Part shown: positions 37,371-49,689 of the stretch, piece by piece
Layout of the letters: the number at the start of each line of letters is the position of its first letter
Position numbering within the stretch: the stretch's first letter is position 1
Source: Cupriavidus laharis
GTDB taxonomy: Bacteria > Pseudomonadota > Gammaproteobacteria > Burkholderiales > Burkholderiaceae
Length of the DNA stretch: 64,000 nucleotides
Assembly: GCF_914271435.1 (NCBI RefSeq)
Contig: NZ_CAJZAI010000009.1
Location: 173,504 to 237,503 of the forward strand
Reading direction: 5' to 3'
The notes under the pieces: model-generated
The model's database searches: none
What the model saw: only the letters and a program-made list of their open reading frames with translations
What the model was told of the DNA's origin: nothing
Position numbers and translations under genes: made by a program

Positions 37371-39350
37371 ATGCATTCTCCGCTGGAACTGACCCTGGTG
37401 CTGCTGGCTGCCGCCGTGTTCGGCGTGGTCGCGTTCCGCATGCTGCAGCTCCCGCCCATGCTCGGCTACCTGGCGGTCGGCATCCTGATCGGCCCGCATG
37501 CGCTGGGCCTGGCCAGCGACACGGCCCAGACCAAGTACCTGGCCGAATTCGGCGTGGTCTTCCTGATGTTCTCCATCGGCCTGGAATTCAGCCTCAGCAA
37601 GCTGCGCGCGATGAAGCGGCTGGTGTTCGGGCTGGGCGGCTCCCAGGTGGTGCTGTCGATGCTGGCCGTGGTGCCGGCAAGCTGGCTGTTCAACTGGCTG
37701 TTTCCGTTGTCCTGGCAGGCGTCGGTGGCGCTCGGCGGTGCGCTGGCGATGTCTTCCACGGCCATCGTCTCCAAGATGCTGGCCGAGCGCGTGGAGCTGG
37801 AAAGCGAGCACGGGCGCAACATCATCAGCGTGCTGCTGTTCCAGGACCTGGCCGTGGTGCCGCTGCTGATCGTGATTCCGGCCCTGTCGCGCGACCCGGG
37901 CGACCTGGTGGTGGCGCTGGGCATGGCCACGGCCAAGATTGCCGTGGCCCTGGGCGCGATCTTCTTCCTGGGCCAGCGCCTGATGAGCCGCTGGTTCCAC
38001 GTGGTGGCGGCGCGGCGATCGCAGGAACTGTTCATGCTGAACCTGCTGCTGGTCACGCTGGGCATGGCTGCGCTGACCGAACGGCTGGGCCTGTCGATGG
38101 CGCTGGGCGCGTTCATGGCCGGCATGCTGATCTCGGAAACGCCGTACCGGCACCAGGTGGAAGAGGACATCAAGCCCTTTCGCGACGTGCTGCTGGGGCT
38201 GTTCTTCGTCACCATCGGCATGCTGCTCAACATCCAGGTGGTGCTCGAGCATGTATGGCTCGTACTGGCGCTGCTGACGGTGCCGATACTGTTCAAGCTG
38301 GTGCTGATCGCCGTGCTGGCACGCCTGTTCGGCTCGCGCCAGGGGGTGGCTATCCGCACAGGCCTCGGGCTGGCGCAAGCCGGTGAATTCGGCTTCGTAC
38401 TGCTCAACCAGATCGACGGGCTGAACCTGGTGGACCCGGTGCTGATCCAGGTCATCCTGGCGTCGATGCTGCTGTCGATGCTGGCCGCGCCGTTCCTGAT
38501 CCAGTACAGCGATGCCATCGTGCTGCGCTTTGCCGCGAACGAATGGCTGATGCAGTCGCTGAACATGACGCGCATCGCCGCGCAAAGCCTGCAGACCGAG
38601 AAGCACGCCATTATCTGCGGCTACGGACGCAGCGGCCAGAACCTGGCCCATATGCTCGAGCGCGAGGGCATCACTTACGTGGCCCTCGACCTCGACCCGG
38701 ACCGCGTGCGCGATGCCGCCGCCGCCGGCGATACCGTGGTCTATGGCGACGCCGGCCGGCGCGAGGCGCTGATCGCCGCCGGCATCCACCGTGCCGCCGC
38801 CATCATCGTCACCTATGCCAATACGCCGTCCGCGCTGAAGGTGCTGCACCATGTGCAGGAACTGGCGCCCGCGCTGCCGGTGATCGTGCGCACGGTGGAC
38901 GATTCCGAGCTGGACACGCTGCAGAAGGCCGGCGCCACTGAAGTCGTGCCGGAGATCATCGAGGGCAGCCTGATGCTGGCGTCACACGCGCTGGTATTGC
39001 TCGGGGTGCCGATGCGGCACGTGCTGCGCGGCGTGCAGGAAGCGCGCGACGCGCGCTACAGCCTGCTGCGCGGCTACTTTCACGGCCGCGACGATGAGGA
39101 GGACATGGTCGAGCGCGACACCGTGCGCCTGCATTCCGTGTCGCTTGGCGCGGCCGCCACGGCGGTTGGGCGGCGCCTTGGCGCGCTGGGGCTGGAGCGG
39201 ATCGGGGCCGAGGTCACGGCGGTGCGGCGCCGCGGCATCAGCGCTTTCGATCCGGAGCCGGACACGGTTCTCGAAGCCGGCGACATTATCGTGCTGCGCG
39301 GTACCCCGGAGGCGCTGGAGGCAGCGGAGGCGCGGATCCTCAGCGATTGA
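37371..39350 (+). CDS. CPA2-family cation:proton antiporter with RCK domains (KefB/YbaL type)
   Basis: A 659-residue monovalent cation/H+ antiporter. About 12-13 membrane helices occupy residues 5-390 (LGYLAVGILIGPHALG, EFGVVFLMFSIGLEFSLSKLRAMKR, typical of Kef). A cytosolic TrkA-N/RCK_N domain starts near 415 (HAIICGYGRSGQNLAHML, an NAD-binding glycine motif) and a TrkA-C domain ends the protein. Potassium efflux is inferred; the glutathione-gating residues of KefC cannot be judged by eye. The start at 37371 is the conserved MHSPLELTLVLLAAAVFG. Confidence 0.9.
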   Translation: MHSPLELTLVLLAAAVFGVVAFRMLQLPPMLGYLAVGILIGPHALGLASDTAQTKYLAEFGVVFLMFSIGLEFSLSKLRAMKRLVFGLGGSQVVLSMLAVVPASWLFNWLFPLSWQASVALGGALAMSSTAIVSKMLAERVELESEHGRNIISVLLFQDLAVVPLLIVIPALSRDPGDLVVALGMATAKIAVALGAIFFLGQRLMSRWFHVVAARRSQELFMLNLLLVTLGMAALTERLGLSMALGAFMAGMLISETPYRHQVEEDIKPFRDVLLGLFFVTIGMLLNIQVVLEHVWLVLALLTVPILFKLVLIAVLARLFGSRQGVAIRTGLGLAQAGEFGFVLLNQIDGLNLVDPVLIQVILASMLLSMLAAPFLIQYSDAIVLRFAANEWLMQSLNMTRIAAQSLQTEKHAIICGYGRSGQNLAHMLEREGITYVALDLDPDRVRDAAAAGDTVVYGDAGRREALIAAGIHRAAAIIVTYANTPSALKVLHHVQELAPALPVIVRTVDDSELDTLQKAGATEVVPEIIEGSLMLASHALVLLGVPMRHVLRGVQEARDARYSLLRGYFHGRDDEEDMVERDTVRLHSVSLGAAATAVGRRLGALGLERIGAEVTAVRRRGISAFDPEPDTVLEAGDIIVLRGTPEALEAAEARILSD

Positions 39351-39390
39351 GCGGCCCCCACCAAACAGACGCGGGAAAGCGCCTGGTCCG

Positions 39391-39774
39391 CTAGTGCGCC
39401 GCTCCGGCAGGCGCCTCCACCCACGATGGCGGCAGGCTGTCCAGCACCGAGCGCGCGTCGAGCGAGCGGATCGGGACGGCGGGATCGGCCGGAATGCGCC
39501 CCTTGCCCTGCAACATCAGGTAGCGCAGGCAGCACACGCGCAGGAATGACGAGAAATTGCCGGCCACGGCTTCGTCGCCGCGATGCGCGGTGAGCTCGTC
39601 ATGCAGTCGCGTGATGAGCTGGTTGACGGTCATGCCGTCGCGCCGTGCCAGCTCTTCGAGCACTTCCCAGAACAGGTTTTCGAGCCGGATGCTGGTGGCA
39701 ACGCCATGCAGCCGTAGCGACCGCGCCTGGCATTCGTAGGACTGCGGGTTGGCGCGGATGAAGATCTCACACAT
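39391..39774 (-). CDS. Ribbon-helix-helix domain protein
   Basis: A 127-residue small protein with a ribbon-helix-helix domain near residues 26-68 (TSIRLENLFWEVLEELARRDGMTVNQLITRLHDEL), a DNA-binding fold seen in CopG/Arc-like regulators. A cysteine-containing segment FLRVCCLRYLMLQ follows. No toxin partner is adjacent, so it is not evidently an antitoxin. It is followed upstream by a DJ-1 gene. Function unknown. Confidence 0.82.
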   Translation of the reverse strand: MCEIFIRANPQSYECQARSLRLHGVATSIRLENLFWEVLEELARRDGMTVNQLITRLHDELTAHRGDEAVAGNFSSFLRVCCLRYLMLQGKGRIPADPAVPIRSLDARSVLDSLPPSWVEAPAGAAH

Positions 39775-39831
39775 GGGAACTCCCGTGCTGGCGACGCCTG
39801 CCAGGGCCGGTGGCGCCGCGTTCGGAAGCCT

Positions 39832-40410
39832 CTAATGTACGATCCGCGTCCCCAGCACGGCAAGGAACTGGGCCAGCCAGGCAGGGTGGGCGGGCCAGGC
39901 CGGCGCCGTCACGAGGTTGCCGTCGGTGTGGGCCTGGTCGACCGGGATGTCCGCATACTTGCCGCCGGCCAGCTTCACTTCCGGCGCGCAGGCGGGGTAG
40001 GCGGAGCAGGTGCGGCCTTCCAGCACGCCGGCGGCCGCCAGTAGTTGGGCGCCGTGGCAGACCGCCGCGATGGGCTTGTTGGCGCCGGCAAAGTGCTGCA
40101 CGATCTCCAGCACGCGCCCGTTCAGGCGCAGGTATTCCGGGGCGCGCCCGCCAGGAATGACCAGGGCGTCGTAGGCGGCCGGGTCGACCTCGGCAAACGT
40201 GGCGTTGAGCGCGAAGTTGTGGCCGCGCTTCTCGGTGTAGGTCTGGTCGCCCTCGAAATCGTGGATGGCGGTGGCGCAGCTGTCGCCGGCCTTCTTGTCC
40301 GGGCATACCGCATGCACGGTGTGCCCCACCATCTGCAGGGCCTGGAACGGGACCATGGTTTCGTAGTCTTCGGCGAAGTCGCCTACCAGCATCAGAATCT
40401 TCTTTGCCAT
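39832..40410 (-). CDS. DJ-1/PfpI family protein
   Basis: A 192-residue class I glutamine amidotransferase-like protein. The nucleophile elbow is [10 protein letters not shown] with Cys118 and His119, and Glu16 (DFAEDYE) completes the DJ-1-type site. Members act as proteases, glyoxalases or deglycases; which applies here is not evident. AGGAGA precedes the start at 40410. It is divergent from apt. Confidence 0.88.
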   Translation of the reverse strand: MAKKILMLVGDFAEDYETMVPFQALQMVGHTVHAVCPDKKAGDSCATAIHDFEGDQTYTEKRGHNFALNATFAEVDPAAYDALVIPGGRAPEYLRLNGRVLEIVQHFAGANKPIAAVCHGAQLLAAAGVLEGRTCSAYPACAPEVKLAGGKYADIPVDQAHTDGNLVTAPAWPAHPAWLAQFLAVLGTRIVH

Positions 40411-40594
40411 CGCGGTCTCCTGTATGGTTACGGGTGTCCGGCCGGCCTGTGGGGCCCGGCATGGCACCGGCAGGGCCATTGTGCGTGGGGCCCGCGTGGC
40501 CCGGGTGGTAACCCGTTACCGCAGCCGCTGCCCGGCCGGCCGGTCGGCGTTTCCGGCGGAGCGCCCGTGGCGCAACCTACATTTCCAGATCTCC

Positions 40595-41167
40595 ATGGCA
40601 GATTCCATCATCCAGTCCCCCGATCTCGGCGACGTCACAGGCTACCTGCGTGACCGCATCCGTACCGTGCCGGACTGGCCCATGCCCGGGGTGCAGTTCC
40701 GCGACATCACGCCGCTGCTGCAGAACCCCAAGACCTTGCGCGTGCTGATCGACGTCTTCGTGCACCGCTACATGGATGCGCAGCTCGACCTGGTCGCGGG
40801 CATCGACGCGCGCGGCTTCATCCTTGGCGCCATCGTCGCCTATGAACTGAACCTCGGCTTCGTGCCGATCCGCAAGAAGGGCAAGCTGCCGTTCCAGACC
40901 GTGGCCGAGGAATACGAGCTCGAATACGGCAGCGCCACGGTCGAAATTCACGCGGACGCCTGCAAGCCGGGCGATCGCGTGCTGCTGATCGACGACCTGA
41001 TCGCCACCGGCGGCACCATGATGGCCGGCCGCAAGCTGCTCGAGCGCCTGGGTGCCACGGTGGTGGAAGGCGCCGCCATTGTCGACCTGCCCGAACTTGG
41101 CGGTTCCCGGCTGCTGCAGGGCGCGGGCCTGCAGCTGTTCACGGTGTGTCGATTCGACGGTCACTGA
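40595..41167 (+). CDS. apt: Adenine phosphoribosyltransferase
   Basis: A 190-residue purine-salvage enzyme making AMP from adenine and PRPP. The PRPP-binding loop [13 protein letters not shown] and the N-terminal [17 protein letters not shown] (adenine pocket) are intact, with [17 protein letters not shown]. The start at 40595 ([13 protein letters not shown]) is chosen for family length; no strong ribosome site is seen. A LysE exporter follows after 51 bp. Confidence 0.95.
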   Translation: MADSIIQSPDLGDVTGYLRDRIRTVPDWPMPGVQFRDITPLLQNPKTLRVLIDVFVHRYMDAQLDLVAGIDARGFILGAIVAYELNLGFVPIRKKGKLPFQTVAEEYELEYGSATVEIHADACKPGDRVLLIDDLIATGGTMMAGRKLLERLGATVVEGAAIVDLPELGGSRLLQGAGLQLFTVCRFDGH

Positions 41168-41218
41168 CAGGCCGCGCGGACGCGCTGCCAGCCTGATCCA
41201 TTCCCGACGGAGACCCTC

Positions 41219-41830
41219 ATGCCCGACTTGCTGCTGTTCCTCGTGACCTCGGTCGCCATCACCCTTGCCCCTGGTCCGGATAACCTGCAGGTGCTGGCGC
41301 GCGGTATGGCGCAGGGCCGGCGCGCGGGCGTGGTGGCGGCGCTCGGGTTTGCGGTCGGCTGCCTGTTCCATACGATGGTTGCCGCGGTTGGGCTGGCAGC
41401 GGTGCTGCGCTCGTCCCCGCTGGCCTTCCAGCTGATCAAGTACGCCGGCGCGGCCTACCTGATCTGGATCGGCATCCAGGCGCTGAGCGCGAAGGGCGGG
41501 CTGGCGCAGGGCAGTGACGTGGCCGCGGTGCCGCTTGGCAAGGTGTTCCGGCAGAGCGTGCTGGGCAACATGATGAACCCGAAGGTCACGCTGTTCTTCC
41601 TGGTGTTCCTGCCCCAGTTCGTGCATGCCGACACTACTCATCCGGCGCTGCAGTTCGTGTTGCTGGGCCTGGTGTTCATGCTGCAGACGGCCGTGGTGTT
41701 CTCGCTGTTCGGCCTGTGCGCGGGCTGGCTCGGCGCATGGCTGCGCAAGCGGCCGGCTACGGGGCGCTGGCTGGACCGCGCGGCCGGCGCGATCTTCGTC
41801 GGCCTTGGCATCAAGGTCGCGCTGCCCTGA
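41219..41830 (+). CDS. LysE/RhtB family amino acid exporter
   Basis: A 203-residue inner-membrane exporter with about six helices. The N-terminal PDLLLFLVTSVAITLAPGPDNLQVLARGMAQGRRAG is the LysE/RhtB signature (APGPD). Substrate, probably an amino acid such as homoserine or threonine, cannot be assigned. It lies downstream of apt. Confidence 0.92.
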   Translation: MPDLLLFLVTSVAITLAPGPDNLQVLARGMAQGRRAGVVAALGFAVGCLFHTMVAAVGLAAVLRSSPLAFQLIKYAGAAYLIWIGIQALSAKGGLAQGSDVAAVPLGKVFRQSVLGNMMNPKVTLFFLVFLPQFVHADTTHPALQFVLLGLVFMLQTAVVFSLFGLCAGWLGAWLRKRPATGRWLDRAAGAIFVGLGIKVALP

Positions 41831-41999
41831 ACCGAGCCTGCGCAGACGCGTCCGGCGCGCGCCGCCGGCGTGCCCCTCACGCCCCATGGCGTTGCCCCGC
41901 CCCCATGACGGGCGCATAATGACCCATTGACAACAACATGATGACCGGGCGGGCGCCTCCTCCAAGCTGTATCCGGCACCGGTCACACAGGGGCGCACA

Positions 42000-43691
42000 A
42001 TGGGCGTACTTCTGCATCTTCTTTCTGGCGTGGCCCTGCTTGTCTGGGGCACGAACATCGTCAAGGTCGGGATCCTGCGCGTCTACGGCGCCAATCTCCG
42101 GCACGTACTCTCGGCCAGCGTCGCCAACCGCTTTACCGCCTTCCTCGCCGGGCTGGGCGTCACCGGTCTCGTCCAGAGCAGCAACGCCACCGCCGTCATC
42201 GTCAGTTCCTTCGTGGGCCAGGGCCTGATCGCCGTGGCGCCTGCGCTGGCCATCATGCTCGGCGCCAACGTGGGTACCGCGGTCATGGTGCAGGTTTTTT
42301 CGCTGGACCTGTCCTGGCTCTCGCCGCTGCTGATCTTCATCGGCGTGATCCTCCACCTGAGCTGGAAGGGCAACAAGCCCGGGCATGTCGGCCGTGTGCT
42401 GATCGGCCTGGGGTTGATCACGCTGGCGCTTGAACTGATCTCGATCGCGACCCGCCCGGTGGTGCAGGCAGCGGGCGTCAAGGTGCTGTTCGGCACGCTG
42501 ACCGGCGACGCGGCGCTGGACATGCTGATTGGCGCCTTCCTGACTATCCTTTGCTATTCGAGCCTGGCCGTGGTGCTGTTCTGCGGCGCACTGGCCTCGG
42601 CCGGCGTGGTGTCGATACCGGTGGCGCTGGCGCTCGTGCTGGGCGCCAACCTCGGGTCCGGCATCTCGGCGCTGCTGACCACGTCGGGCAACAACCAGCC
42701 CGGCAAGCGCGTGACCCTCGGCAACCTGTTGTCGCGGCTGCTGGGCTGCCTGGTCGCGCTGCCGTTCCTGCCCGAGGCCGAGAGCCTGCTGGCGCTGATC
42801 GACCATGACCCGCAGCGCCTGATCGTCAATTTCCACCTGCTGTTCAACGTGGCGCTGGCTGTCCTGCTGCTGGGTGCGACCGCGCCGCTGGCGCGCCTGT
42901 GTGAAGCGGTGCTGCCCGGGCGCAACACCGGCGAAAGCCAGGTCACCCCGCGCCACCTCGACACCGCCGCGCTGCCCACGCCGACGCTCGCGCTGGCCAA
43001 TGCCGCCCGCGAGGTGCTGCGCATCGGCGACCGCGTCGAGCAGATGCTGGACAACCTGCTGCGCGTGCTGCGCACCAACGATGCCAAGCTGGCGGCCGCC
43101 ACCTGCCGCATCGACAACGAGGTGGACGACCTCTATACCGCCATCAAGCTTTACCTGACCCGCATCAGCCTGGAAGCGCTGGACGAGCGCGACGGCCAGC
43201 GCTGGACCGAAATCATCTCGCTGACCATCAACCTAGAACATGCGGGCGACATCATCGAGCGCATCCTGATTGATACCAGGGACAAGAAGATCGCCCACAA
43301 CCTGATGTTCTCCGAGGCGGGCATGGAGGAAATCGCCGAGATGCACGCTCGGCTCGTGGCAAACCTGCGGCTTGGCCTGTCGGTGTTCCTCAACGGCGAC
43401 CTGAAAAGCGCCCAGACGCTGATGGCCGAAAAGGCCAACTTCCGCGAGCTCGAGCGGAAATACGCGCGTACCCACCTGCAGCGCGTGGCCGTGCAGACTG
43501 CCGAAAGCGTGGAAACCAGTTCGCTGCACCTCGATGTGATCAGCGAACTCAAGCGCCTGAATTCGCTGTTCTGCGCGACCGCTTACCCGGTGCTGGAGCA
43601 GGCCGGCGTGCTGAACCGCAGCCGCATGAAGGAAGACGATTCGCCCGGCGCGCCGCCGGTGCAGCAGCTGAGCACCGCGGCGCGGCAGTGA
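42000..43691 (+). CDS. Na/Pi cotransporter family protein with PhoU-like domain
   Basis: A 563-residue protein with two repeated Na/Pi-cotransporter (PF02690-type) units in the N-terminal 310 residues; QSSNATAVIVSSFVGQG and CYSSLAVVLFCGALA hold the inverted QSS/YSS repeat motifs. The C-terminal 220 residues are a helical PhoU-like domain (REVLRIGDRVEQMLDNLLRVL, INLEHAGDIIERILID). It probably takes up phosphate with sodium. The stop codon is one base from the stop of the convergent next gene. Confidence 0.9.
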   Translation: MGVLLHLLSGVALLVWGTNIVKVGILRVYGANLRHVLSASVANRFTAFLAGLGVTGLVQSSNATAVIVSSFVGQGLIAVAPALAIMLGANVGTAVMVQVFSLDLSWLSPLLIFIGVILHLSWKGNKPGHVGRVLIGLGLITLALELISIATRPVVQAAGVKVLFGTLTGDAALDMLIGAFLTILCYSSLAVVLFCGALASAGVVSIPVALALVLGANLGSGISALLTTSGNNQPGKRVTLGNLLSRLLGCLVALPFLPEAESLLALIDHDPQRLIVNFHLLFNVALAVLLLGATAPLARLCEAVLPGRNTGESQVTPRHLDTAALPTPTLALANAAREVLRIGDRVEQMLDNLLRVLRTNDAKLAAATCRIDNEVDDLYTAIKLYLTRISLEALDERDGQRWTEIISLTINLEHAGDIIERILIDTRDKKIAHNLMFSEAGMEEIAEMHARLVANLRLGLSVFLNGDLKSAQTLMAEKANFRELERKYARTHLQRVAVQTAESVETSSLHLDVISELKRLNSLFCATAYPVLEQAGVLNRSRMKEDDSPGAPPVQQLSTAARQ

Positions 43692-43692
43692 A

Positions 43693-44178
43693 CTACAACT
43701 TGTAGCCGATCTTGCGCAGCAGGTCTCGCCGCTCGCTGATATCGGCATCCGTCTCGATGCCGAGCGGCGATGCGCCATCGACCACGCCCAGCACGGCGCG
43801 GCCGCCATCGGTTTGCGCGATGATGATTTCGGCCGGATTGGCCGTGGCGCAGTAGATCCGGCAGACCTCCGGCACCGCGCGTACGGCGCCCAGCACGTTG
43901 ACGGGGAAGAACCCGTCGCCCAGGAAGATGAAGAAGGAGTGCCCCGCGCCGACCGCGCGGGCATTCTCGCAGGCCAGGTCGATCAGCGCTTCATCGGTGC
44001 CCGACCAGCGCACCAGCCGCTTGCCCGAGGCCTCGCAGAACGCCAGCCCGAAGCGGATGCCGGGCACGGTCCCTGCCAGTGCCTCATGCAGGTCTTCCAC
44101 CGTCTTGATGAAGTGCGACTGGCCGAAGATGAAGTTGGTCGCTTCCGGTTTGGTGACCGGTACCGACAGGAGTTCCAT
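43693..44178 (-). CDS. Adenosine-specific kinase family protein (PF04008 type)
   Basis: A 161-residue protein matching the family first described from archaea as adenosine-specific kinase (MELLSVPVTKPEATNFIFGQSHFIKTVEDLHEAL; GHSFFIFLGDGFFPVNVLGAVRAVPEVCRIYCATANP). No classical P-loop is present, as in that family. In bacteria its function is not established. It is convergent with the Na/Pi transporter and lies downstream of uvrA. Confidence 0.85.
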   Translation of the reverse strand: MELLSVPVTKPEATNFIFGQSHFIKTVEDLHEALAGTVPGIRFGLAFCEASGKRLVRWSGTDEALIDLACENARAVGAGHSFFIFLGDGFFPVNVLGAVRAVPEVCRIYCATANPAEIIIAQTDGGRAVLGVVDGASPLGIETDADISERRDLLRKIGYKL

Positions 44179-44285
44179 GGCGGGCCTCCACGCATTGGCG
44201 GCGACGGCCGTCGTGGCCGTCCTCGCCGTTCATGGTAGGCCCTGCGGCACCGAATGCAAGCCGGTGCCGCCACTCCCTCAACGCC

Positions 44286-47150
<2,865 letters not shown>

Positions 47151-47561
47151 ATGCCGAAAAGGCCGAAAAGTCGTCGCCGGGCAGGCCGCCGGTCGGCGCT
47201 GGGCGCATGGACAGGTCGGTCTAACGGAAATCCCAAACTGAATTGAGAGTGCTTCATACGCCATTTAATCGCCGTGCCGCGGGCCTTTCCGGTCGCTGCG
47301 GACCGCCAGCGGACGCACGCGCCGGCGGCTGCCCGGCACGGCCAGGTGACCCGGAAAGCGCGAAGAAGCAAACCTGTTAATATACCGAACTTCGGTTTCC
47401 CGGGTTGTCCGCGCAAGGCGCGCACTGACGCGAACCGGGCCGAAGGGCCGAATGCCGCGCTTGCCTGGTTGCCCGGGATGGCAACTTCCGCCCCGGATGC
47501 CGATCGAAACAGCCATTGCCGGCAGCGCCGGCAAGCAGCCTGACCCACTCCCACGATCGCC
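47151..47561. other. Divergent intergenic region uvrA / MFS
   Basis: 411 bp without a gene. It holds a 13-bp palindrome ACCGAA-C-TTCGGT (47384-47396) beside an AT-rich TTAATATA patch, a hairpin GTTGCC-N6-GGCAAC (47468-47485) and a hairpin TTGCCGGC-AGC-GCCGGCAA (47516-47534) in the probable MFS leader. No good LexA box is present. Confidence 0.45.
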
Positions 47562-48812
47562 ATGTCGCCGATCCCATCTTCTTCCCCAGATGCCGCCGTA
47601 GCCGGCGAATCCAAGGCCGTACCGCAGCGTGAGCGCATGACGCGCACCGAGTTGCGCGCCAGCCTCTCGCTGGCCAGTATCTTCGCGCTGCGCATGCTGG
47701 GCCTGTTCCTGATCCTGCCGGTCTTCGCGGAGTACGCGCGCGGCCTGCCGGATGGCCATGACGCCCAGCGCGTCGGCCTGGCCATGGGTATCTACGGCCT
47801 GATGCAGGCTTTCCTGCACATTCCGCTCGGGTGGCTGTCGGATCGCATTGGCCGCAAGCCGGTCATGGTGGCAGGCCTGCTGCTGTTCGTGGCTGGCGGC
47901 CTGGTGGCCGCGTTCTCGGACACACTGTTTGGCATTACCGTGGGCCGCGCGCTGCAGGGTACCGGCGCGATTTCCGCCGCCATCACGGCCTGCATTGCCG
48001 ACCTGACGCGCGAACGCCACCGTACCAAGGCCATGGCCATGGTCGGCGGCAGCATCGGGCTGACCTTCGCGCTGTCGCTCGTGATTGCCTCGCCGCTGCT
48101 GCATGCCATCGGTATGCCGGGTATCTTCGCGCTGATGTCGGTGCTGGGCGCGGTGGCAATCATCGTGACGCTGTTCGTGGTGCCAAGCCCGCCGCCGCCG
48201 CATCCGGTACGGCTGCCTTTCCGCCAGGTGCTGCTCAATCCCGACCTGATCCGCTTGAATGTCGGCGTTCTTGCCTTGCACGCGTCCCAGGTCGCCATGT
48301 TCATGGTGGTGCCCGCCATGCTTGCCGATGCCGGCATGCCGCTCGACCAGCACTGGAAGGTCTACCTGCCGGTGGTGCTGGTGTCGTTCGTGCTGATGCT
48401 CGGGCCGATGATGGCCGCAGAGCGCTATGGCCGCGTACGGCCTGTGCTGCTGGGCGCGGTGGGGCTGATGACGGCGGTCCAGCTGCTGTTCGCCGCCGTG
48501 CATGGCCTGTGGGCCATCGTCGCGGTCCTGCTCCTGTTCTTTGTCGCCTTCAACGTGCTGGAGGCCATGCAGCCTTCACTGGTCTCGCGCTACGCAGCCG
48601 CTTCGCGCGGCGCGGCGCTTGGCGTGTACAACACCACGCAGGCGCTGGGCCTGTTCCTTGGCGGCATGGTGGGCGGCTGGCTGCTCAAGCACGAAGGCCG
48701 CAGCGCCGTGTTCGTCGGTTGTGCAGTGGTGCTTCTGGTCTGGCTTATAATCGCCTGGAGCATGAAACCGCCGCCGGCCCGGGCGCAGGCGAGTGCGCAG
48801 GCGACGGCCTGA
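47562..48812 (+). CDS. Major facilitator superfamily transporter
   Basis: A 416-residue permease with 12 predicted helices. The intracellular loop LGWLSDRIGRKPVMVAGL carries the MFS signature between helices 2 and 3. The set resembles drug-efflux-type MFS proteins such as YajR, but no C-terminal ferredoxin-like domain is present. The position between uvrA and ssb is conserved in Burkholderiaceae. Substrate unknown. Confidence 0.88.
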   Translation: MSPIPSSSPDAAVAGESKAVPQRERMTRTELRASLSLASIFALRMLGLFLILPVFAEYARGLPDGHDAQRVGLAMGIYGLMQAFLHIPLGWLSDRIGRKPVMVAGLLLFVAGGLVAAFSDTLFGITVGRALQGTGAISAAITACIADLTRERHRTKAMAMVGGSIGLTFALSLVIASPLLHAIGMPGIFALMSVLGAVAIIVTLFVVPSPPPPHPVRLPFRQVLLNPDLIRLNVGVLALHASQVAMFMVVPAMLADAGMPLDQHWKVYLPVVLVSFVLMLGPMMAAERYGRVRPVLLGAVGLMTAVQLLFAAVHGLWAIVAVLLLFFVAFNVLEAMQPSLVSRYAAASRGAALGVYNTTQALGLFLGGMVGGWLLKHEGRSAVFVGCAVVLLVWLIIAWSMKPPPARAQASAQATA

Positions 48813-48865
48813 AGCGGTGCCAGCCGCATCACTTTGCAACAGATCCCGGCCGAATATGGCCTAGC

Positions 48866-48988
48866 ATGACCGCGCTTCCCGACTATCTGGCCGGGGGCGC
48901 GTTATTCGTTTACGTTGTCGCTTTTGCAGTCGTCGCCCATGCGGTAGCCGCACCTGCAGCAATCCGGTTCAATCTACTTACTTACTGA
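48866..48988 (+). CDS. Possible 40-residue membrane miniprotein
   Basis: A short open frame starting ATG at 48866 and ending TGA at 48988. The peptide has one hydrophobic segment, [20 protein letters not shown] (residues 10-29), followed by [11 protein letters not shown]. No clear ribosome site precedes it. It lies between MFS and ssb. Size and composition fit a small single-pass membrane protein, but chance is possible. Confidence 0.3.
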   Translation: MTALPDYLAGGALFVYVVAFAVVAHAVAAPAAIRFNLLTY

Positions 48989-49037
48989 GCAATGCCACGC
49001 TTTTCAGCACAGCGCGTGGCTTTTGGAGAACATTCAC

Positions 49038-49571
49038 ATGGCATCGGTCAACAAAGTCATCCTCGTCGGCAATCTGGGCGCGGACCCGGAAACCCGCTAC
49101 ATGCCCAGCGGCGACGCCGTGACGAACCTGCGCCTGGCAACCACCGACCGCTACAAGGACAAGCAGTCCGGCGAGATGAAGGAAGCTACCGAGTGGCACC
49201 GCGTCGCGATGTTCGGCAAGCTGGCCGAAATCGCAGCCCAGTATCTGCGCAAGGGCTCGTCGGTCTATATCGAAGGGAAGATCCGCACCCGCAAGTGGCA
49301 GGACCAGAGCGGCCAGGACAAGTACAGCACCGAAATCGTTGCCGACCAGATGCAGATGCTGGGCGGGCGCCAGAGCGCTGGCGGTGGCGGTGATGAAGGC
49401 GGCTATGGCGGCGGTGGTGGCGGTGGCTACAACCGTGAATCGTCGGGTAGCGGCTACGGTGGCGGCCGCGGCCAGGGTGGCGGCGGTGGCCAGCAGGGCG
49501 GTGCGCGTCGTCCGCAGCAGCAGGCGCCGTCGAATGGGTTCGAGGATATGGATGACGATATTCCGTTCTAA
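49038..49571 (+). CDS. ssb: Single-stranded DNA-binding protein
   Basis: A 177-residue SSB. The OB-fold covers residues 1-110 ([25 protein letters not shown]). A Gly-rich linker ([16 protein letters not shown]..., 118-155) leads to the acidic tip DDDIPF that recruits repair and replication partners. GGAG lies nine bases before the ATG at 49038. A very strong terminator follows. Confidence 0.97.
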   Translation: MASVNKVILVGNLGADPETRYMPSGDAVTNLRLATTDRYKDKQSGEMKEATEWHRVAMFGKLAEIAAQYLRKGSSVYIEGKIRTRKWQDQSGQDKYSTEIVADQMQMLGGRQSAGGGGDEGGYGGGGGGGYNRESSGSGYGGGRGQGGGGGQQGGARRPQQQAPSNGFEDMDDDIPF

Positions 49572-49594
49572 AACGGAATCCGGCCTGAATCTGT

Positions 49595-49660
49595 AAAAAA
49601 GAAGGCCCCGAAGTTTCTGCCTGACCAGGTAATCAGGCAGAGACTTCGGGGCCTTCTGTC
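49595..49660. terminator. Large bidirectional terminator between ssb and the LysR gene
   Basis: A long, nearly perfect stem: GAAGGCCCCGAAGT and TTCTGCCTGA on the left pair with TCAGGCAGA and GACTTCGGGGCCTTC on the right, with an A-run before and TCTGTCTT after. It separates the core block from the accessory catabolic region. Confidence 0.9.
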
Positions 49661-49689
49661 TTGCCGGAACGGCTCCGTCAGCCACGGCA

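Noticed and set aside
47199..47214. CTG-N10-CAG resembling a LexA box upstream of uvrA
   Set aside because: The core is GC-rich and only one half matches CTGT/ACAG; chance is likely in this composition.
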